From positions 14,878 to 51,756 of the forward strand of contig BDDC01000517.1 in NCBI GenBank assembly GCA_001662425.1: a DNA stretch of 36,879 nucleotides, in the 5' to 3' direction. Shown here piece by piece: positions 31,350 to 36,879 of the stretch (position 1 is its first letter; each line of letters opens with the position of its first letter). A program made the position numbers and the translations under genes. The stretch comes from Chlamydomonas sphaeroides (lineage: Eukaryota > Chlorophyta > Chlorophyceae > Chlamydomonadales > Chlamydomonadaceae). The notes under the pieces are model-generated. The model ran no database searches. It had not been told where the DNA came from and worked only from the letters and a program-made list of their open reading frames with translations.

Positions 31350-33427
31350 GGCTTGCAGCGTATCGGGGCCCGTAGATAACCCGGTCAAGACTCTGTGCTT
31401 CAATCAACAAGTCTCGATACTGCTATTCGCCAACTAGCGTGCCTTACAAGCTGTCAAGTGAGGTATGGGCTTGCACAGACGCCCGCAAGCAACACATAAC
31501 GCGTTGAAAGGTTGGGACGCTGCACTGCACGACACGCGATTCGGCCTCCCGCCTCATTATCGCCGAAAGGTCGCAGCGCCCTTTCGCAATGGCCTCGCAA
31601 CTGCACACAGCTCTTATTCACACATAGCTTGCCTACGAAGACAGTTCGGCCTGAGGGGTTGGAGGCCGGCTGGGGGTCGCGCAGCGCACGCATGGCATGG
31701 CCACTTTGGCTCACTTTTCCGAGACCAAGTAGAGAGACGCCGCAAGCACCTCCTGGCTACTGGTATGCCTGTTATAGGGTCTCACGCCATGTCCGCCCAC
31801 GCCGAGCTGCGTCGTCGTCCCACACGGCTTCACGCGGGCTCTCTTGGGCCACGCCCCAGGCCCTAGGGCAGCGCCTGGTGCGCCATGCTGGCGACGCCCC
31901 TAAGTACCTAACAGACTATCTGACGAACGCCGGGGACCGCAGCAACAGTGTTTTCCTCGGGCCAGCCCAGGAGGCCTTCCGGGCTAGCCCGGCGTTGGCC
32001 ACACTCTGGTCTCCTGAGAACAGTTCGCCAGAACATTGCTTTCCTGCCCGGCAAGAGCCCCTGCAAGACGAGGCCGGTACACGCGCCGCAGCTGTGCAGG
32101 GACAGAGAGCAGTGGGGCGGGTATAGGGTTGCAAACTCGGAAGCGGCACGTTACCGGTGCAGCGGGACCAACGACCAACCCGCTGCCGCCGCCGACCCAG
32201 AGGCTCCGCCCAAAAAGACGGGACCCTAGCCCGCTTACGGGGCAGCAGTCATACGCGCCGCGTAGGCGCAAAGCGCGCGGCCGGCCTCCTGCCTGGCGTC
32301 AACCGCGCCACGGCGCCCGAGGGTAGGGCGTGTAACACAGAGGAGGAAGGTGGCTACTTTCGCATACTGATAGCCGCCTGGCAGGGTTAGAGCGCCTCAG
32401 ACGTCTGCGGATGTCGCTGCGGGGGGTTCGCTAAAGAACCAGCGTGCAAGTCAGAGCAGTCGCTGCAGGGCTCGGGCATCTGGCCGTGCGAAATGTGTTA
32501 CCGGGCGCCAGTAACACAGCACACACAGCGGCGCCTGCCGCGGCTGCCGTGCTGCCGGCTGTAGCCAACCCTCGGCGCGGTAGCGACGGGGTCCCAACCG
32601 CCCAACTGACTGTCCAGGTGCTATGAGTGCAACTATCGGCCCCCGAGCGCCAGCAGCCCGCCGCGCCGCTGCGTGGCCCCTGACACGCCTACATCTGCTG
32701 GCGCGCGCCGCCGGCCAGCCGCTCCGCTGCGCGGGGCCGCTCTGAGCCCCTGAGCCGCGTCCTGCGCGGGGCTCTGGCCCTCGGGGCCGCATCCTCTGCC
32801 CACCCTGATGCTGCTCCTACGGGCCAACAAAACCTAACTACCAGCGGGCTGTTTCGTTCCGAAAGCCGCAAGCCAGGCCTAGTCTGAAAGCTTCCTCTGT
32901 CCTCCTCAGCCGCCCCCGCCAGCGCGAAATGCATTCGTGATCCAGGCCGCCATCGCAACAAGAGAGAAAAGAGAGAGAACGCTAACAACCAAACCAACAG
33001 GTCCATCCGCTTATGCAATGACACACACACACACACACACATCCCTCGCCAAGCGCATCTTTGCGCCGCTATCCAGCCCAGCCGGGCGCCAGGCACTGCC
33101 AAGACGCCGCGCTGGCCCTACCCGGCCTGCGCAGACAGGGCCAGGCGCGGCAGTGCACGGGAAGCGCCGGGCTGAGCCCCAGTGCCAAATTCGCTGTCAG
33201 CTATCACAACAAGGTGTTCCGGCACGCGCCGTGCACCAGCCAAACGACAGCCCCAAAACGCCAGCAGAAACGACGCTGGCTGCCGCAACGCGAGCGCACA
33301 AACGGTTTCTACACCCCTGCCCGCGCGCCATAGGCGCACTCCGCGAGCCCCAGCCCCGCTCGACAGCTCGACACACATCCGCAGTCAACAGTCACACAGT
33401 CCACGTTGACCGGTCAACGGGCCCGGA
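31350..33427. other. Intergenic region upstream of G6PDH and downstream of the coiled-coil gene
   Basis: About 2.1 kb without a supported gene. It must contain the G6PDH promoter (adjacent to 31350) and the 3' UTR of the minus-strand gene ending at 33428. Open frames here (for example 31512-32126) lack domains and have mixed codon use. A CA microsatellite lies at about 33019-33041. No TTACA lies between 31449 and 33427, so the poly(A) signal of the right-hand gene is not identified. Confidence 0.45.
33019..33041. repeat. CA dinucleotide microsatellite
   Basis: About eleven uninterrupted CA units in the intergenic region, about 390 bases beyond the stop codon of the minus-strand gene at 33428. 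Confidence 0.9.
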
Positions 33428-36400
33428 TCAAAGGTCGATATCAGCCAGCTGGTCCAGTTCCCGCTGCAACCGCGCGTTGTCCGACACAAGCCGCGCGATC
33501 TCGGCGTCCTTGGCCGCCAGCGCTCCCGCGCCGCCGCCGCCGCCGACCGCCGCCGCCACTGCCGCCGCCTCGGCCTTGGCGCGCGCCGTCGCCAGCGCCT
33601 CGCCCAAGGCCCGGATCCGGCCGTCGCGATCCTCGAGCGCCCGCAACAGCTGATCCACTTCCTGATTCCGAGTGGCCAGCAGCGCCGCCGTCTTGCGCTG
33701 CGCCGCCTCCGCCATGGCGGCGGCGCGCCGCGCCGTGTCCAGCTCCGCCGCCAGCGCCGCGTTCTGGTTCTTGACCTCGAGGAAGCGCGCCTTGAAGTCT
33801 GCCACCGAGACACGCGCGCCGGCGGCGCCGCCCGCCGACGCCGACGGCGCGCTGCCGGCCGTCGCACCGCCGCCGCTGCCGCCGACGACGCCGGCGCTCC
33901 GGTTGTCTTGCGAGGTGCTCGGCGACTCGAGCAGGATGGGCGCCGCGCCGGCGACGCTGGGCCCCGCTCCCGGCCGGCCGGGGCCTTGCACGCCAGCGGC
34001 CGGCGGCGCCGCCAGGCTGCGCGTGCCGGCCAACGCCGCCGACGGGCCGGCGGTGGCGACACGCGGCAGTAGGCGGCCATGCAGCGACGTCACCATGGAC
34101 GCGTGGTGCGTTGTGTCGGTGCCGCTGGCGGCCCCCGTGAGCTGGCTGGCGTCAGGGCCCAGCGGCAGCGCTATGGACGAGGCCCGAGACGGCGGCTTGA
34201 TCGTTGGGATGGCGCCCGGCGTGTCGCCGTTGCGCCCTTCTGCCGCCGCTGCCGCTGCCGCCGCCGCCGCCGCCGCCGCGCCCGCCGCAGAGCGCTTGCG
34301 CTGCGACGGCGGCGTCGCCGCGTAGCCGTCGGCGGCGTCGGCGGCGGCCGCTATCGCCGCCGCGCTGGCGGTGCGCTGCCGCTTGGCCGCCGGCGGCTTC
34401 TCGGCGGCGCCATCGGCGTTGAGGTTGTTGACCGAGGCACGCTTGCTGCTGCCCGGTGGCCCTGTACGGCAGCACACCAAGTACATGTTGCCATACAGGC
34501 AGGAGGCCTGCCGACTCTATAACCCCACACGCCCGTCTCCGTCTCCGGCCATGCCCCGCCCGGCAGCTCGTGCCGCCCCTGCACCGCCCAACTCACGTCC
34601 TTTCCGCGGCTTGTCCGCTGGCGGCTCCTTGACCTCCTCCTCTTCCTCCACCTTGGGCTGTGGCAGGGGAACACGGTGAGGCACATTGCGCTCGTCGTGT
34701 GGCGCGATCAGCCACTTCGCGACGGCTCAGGTCCTGCCGAAGAGCATCGGCCTGCATGGTCCATGCCCAGAGCCCGGCGCGTGCCTTCCGGCTTCTCCCT
34801 GGTGACCACAGCAGCGACTTCAGCTCTCGCCCGCCGCTGCCCTACCTTGGGTAACAAGGCCACGTCTAGCACCGGTAAGGACTTGAGCGCCGCCAGCGCC
34901 CGCTGCGCCGCCGACGCCAGCTGGTGCTCCGCCGCCGCCGCGCCGCCGCCGGGCTGGGCCGGCGGCGGCGGCGCGGCGCGGAGCGCTGCGAGCAGCTCCT
35001 CGGCCGGCGGCTTGGCGTAGGCAAAGGCGCGCGCTAGGTGTTTTCGGACGTGTGAGTGGGCTGGCATCTGAAGCGCCGCCTCCGCCAGGATCGCGACGCA
35101 CTGTAGCAACGCGACCGTGTGCTCGACGGCGGCGGCGTTGCCGAGCAGCGCCGCGACGGCGGCCGTCACCACCGCCGCCGTCGCCGCGGTGACGGCGGCG
35201 GCGGCGGGCCCAGGCGCCCCCGGGACCGGCGTGCTGCCGCGAACGTTGCGCGGCGGCGTCTGCAGCGCCGTCGCGACGGCGGCGATCAGCGCCGCTGCCA
35301 GCAGCCCCAGCCCGTGTGCAGTCACGTCGACCAGCTCGGGGACCTCCTCGTCGTCGGCGTCGGCGGCTCCGCCTCCGCTGCCGCTTGCCCCTCGCGCATC
35401 CGCATTCCCCTTCATTGCTGGCTTGGCCTCGCCCTTCGCCACTAGCTTCGCCTCCCCCTTGACCGCCGGCTTGGCCTCCGCTTTGACCGCTGGCTTGGCC
35501 TCCGCTTTGACCGCCGGCTTGGCTTCTTCGGCAGCGCCGTCAGGCGCCGACGGCCCGGCCGGCGCCTCGGCGCCGTCCTCCGTCTTCACGCCCTTGGCCT
35601 CCGCCTCCGCCGCGGCGGCGGCGGCGGCAGCGGCGGACCTAGCGGCGGCGGCGGCGGCTGCCGCCGCGACCTCGTCAGCGGTGTCGACGGCGGGCCCCGC
35701 CGCCACCAGGCCTTTGAGGATAGCATCGCCCAGCTCCAGGTCCGCGGAGCCTCGTCGGTACTTCTCCATGTCCTGGACGATGACCAGCAGCATCCGAGCG
35801 GCCGCGAGCGAGGCCTCAGTGTCCTCGAGGGCCAGGAGCGGCAGCAGGTGTGGGGCGCACGCCGCCTTTGGACGTGGGCAGGGGCGAGGGCAAGGTGGAG
35901 TCAGGTCAGGTCCAGTGGGGACGGTGCAGGTGTGGCCTAGGTGGGTGACGCGCCCGGCCCAACGTCATCCGACGCCTCACCATCGCTGCCAACAAACGAC
36001 AGGGGCGATGCGCCTCGCAGCATGGCCCCCGCACCCACAGCTGCTACCCAGCCAACACAGCACCGCTCCTTGCCATCAGCCGTAACATGCGAGGTCCCTC
36101 TTGCCGCACCAGCCCTTGAATCGTGTATCGATCATTTCGACACATCAACGATTCACTCGACAGGCTACCGGTATGCCGACCCCACCGACCAAAGCGCGAG
36201 GGCTGCTTGCGTCGCACCTGCAGCTGCCCCACGCTCAGCACATCCTCCTCCATGTGCTCCTCGAAGGTGGAGCCCACCGTTGACAGCACCGTGGCCGTGA
36301 GCTTGGGCGCCATTGGGAAGAGCGGCAGGTACTGCAGCAGCCGCGGCAGCATGCCGCTCTCCACGATCGTCTGCCACACCTGCAGGTGTCGACGGAGCGG

Positions 36401-36879
36401 GCAGGCAGGCAGAGGGAGGGCGCTCAGGGAGGGCGCAGGAGGCCAGGGTGCACGGCAGCCCAACGCGCGTGCCTGCAGGCAGGGAGGGAGGGGTGTGCGG
36501 TGTTGGAATGGTGAGCGCGGTGGCTCAACGCGCGTGCCCGCAGGCAGGGAGGGAGGGGTGTGCGGTGTTGGGATGGTGAGCGTGGTGGCTAAACGCGCGT
36601 GCCCGCATGGAGGGAGGGAGGGGCCCGGTGCCAGCTGCCAGGAGGTGGGGCTACATGCCGCGCCAACCACGAGAGATGGGCGGCCCGGCGTCGCGTCGCG
36701 CTGGTGCTGACAGCAGCGTCGAGCGTCAAAGCCACCTGCCCTGCTAGGCACTGGCGACCGCGGCACGACGCAACATGTTGCCAGCCACGCGCGCACCTTT
36801 TCGCTGTCTTTGGCCACCTCCAGTACGGCGTTGAGAATGTCGTACGCTGCGTCCTGCATCTGCTCGCGGATAGTGGCGG
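33428..36879 (-). CDS. Large helical-repeat (ARM/HEAT-like) and coiled-coil protein, probably nuclear; N-terminus beyond window
   Basis: Proposed minus-strand exons from the right edge: 36797-36879 (open), 36218-36379, 34846-35865, 34597-34657 and 33428-34461; phases agree and give about 785 visible residues. I do not recognise the family. The first part is regular amphipathic helices resembling ARM/HEAT repeats (DAAYDILNAVLEVAKDSEK, IVESGMLPRLLQYLP, APHLLPLLALEDTEASLAAA). Next come an Ala-rich segment, five octapeptide repeats of the type EAKPAVKA, an acidic patch (DADDEEVPELVD), a second helical block, and an acidic/basic linker (VEEEEEVKEPP). Basic clusters KPPAAKRQRT and PSQRKRS look like nuclear localisation signals. 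The final 120 or so residues (FKARFLEVKNQNAALAAEL through LQRELDQLADIDL) form a coiled coil. The exon starting at 35865 uses an AAAG acceptor, the least typical site in the model. Confidence 0.78.
35405..35527 (-). repeat. 24-bp coding minisatellite (octapeptide EAKPAVKA, five copies)
   Basis: Five tandem units encode variants of Glu-Ala-Lys-Pro-Ala-Val-Lys-Ala/Gly within the helical-repeat protein. The first three units are nearly identical and the last two have diverged (LVAKG, PAMKG). The Lys/Ala/Pro composition resembles linker-histone tails. Confidence 0.85.
36461..36624. repeat. 65-bp intronic minisatellite, about 2.5 copies
   Basis: The unit starting caacgcgcgtgcc begins at 36461, 36526 and 36591, and each copy includes a gcagggagggagggg G-rich run. 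It lies inside the intron between the first two visible exons of the right-hand gene. Confidence 0.9.

Overview
The window looks like nuclear DNA from a GC-rich green alga, most likely volvocine (Chlamydomonas- or Volvox-like). The evidence is genes split into many small exons, strong G/C preference at third codon positions, GC-rich introns, CAG and GCG triplet runs, and TGTAA poly(A) signals. Several products are chloroplast or endomembrane proteins of plant type. I see no rRNA, tRNA, CRISPR or prokaryotic operon features. Gene models were assembled by hand: each exon was joined only where splice sites, reading phase and known family motifs agreed.

Layout, left to right. (1) Positions 1-5334, minus strand: a YAK1-type DYRK protein kinase in 11 exons, its C-terminus running off the left edge. 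(2) 6771-14187, plus strand: an 18-exon multi-membrane RING-H2 ubiquitin ligase of the plant FLY1/fungal TUL1 (Dsc) family. (3) 14342-15773, plus strand: CCB4, a chloroplast factor for haem attachment to cytochrome b6, in 3 exons. (4) 15774-17769: no intact gene, but a degenerate MYND zinc-finger remnant. (5) 17770-18404: a 38-bp near-perfect inverted repeat enclosing a 370-N assembly gap, probably a small DNA transposon. (6) 18881-20213, plus strand: ribonuclease H2 subunit C in 4 exons. (7) 21577-22589, minus strand: an unrecognised 130-residue protein in 4 exons. (8) 22921-25436, plus strand: an LSM14/SCD6/DCP5 mRNA-decapping regulator in 9 exons, head to head with gene 7. (9) 27093-31349, minus strand: plastid-type glucose-6-phosphate dehydrogenase with the thioredoxin-regulated cysteine pair. 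(10) 33428-36879, minus strand: the 3' part of a large helical-repeat/coiled-coil, probably nuclear protein, running off the right edge.

These genes do not form a pathway cluster; this is ordinary eukaryotic gene order. Two loose themes can be noted: chloroplast metabolism and assembly (CCB4, plastid G6PDH), and RNA or signalling control (YAK1, LSM14, RNase H2). I found no convincing new multi-gene system. The points most worth a second look are the inverted-repeat element at the gap, the GC-AG introns, a duplicated splice donor, a shared bidirectional poly(A) palindrome, an in-frame 84-nt optional intron in G6PDH, the MYND remnant, and the two unrecognised proteins.
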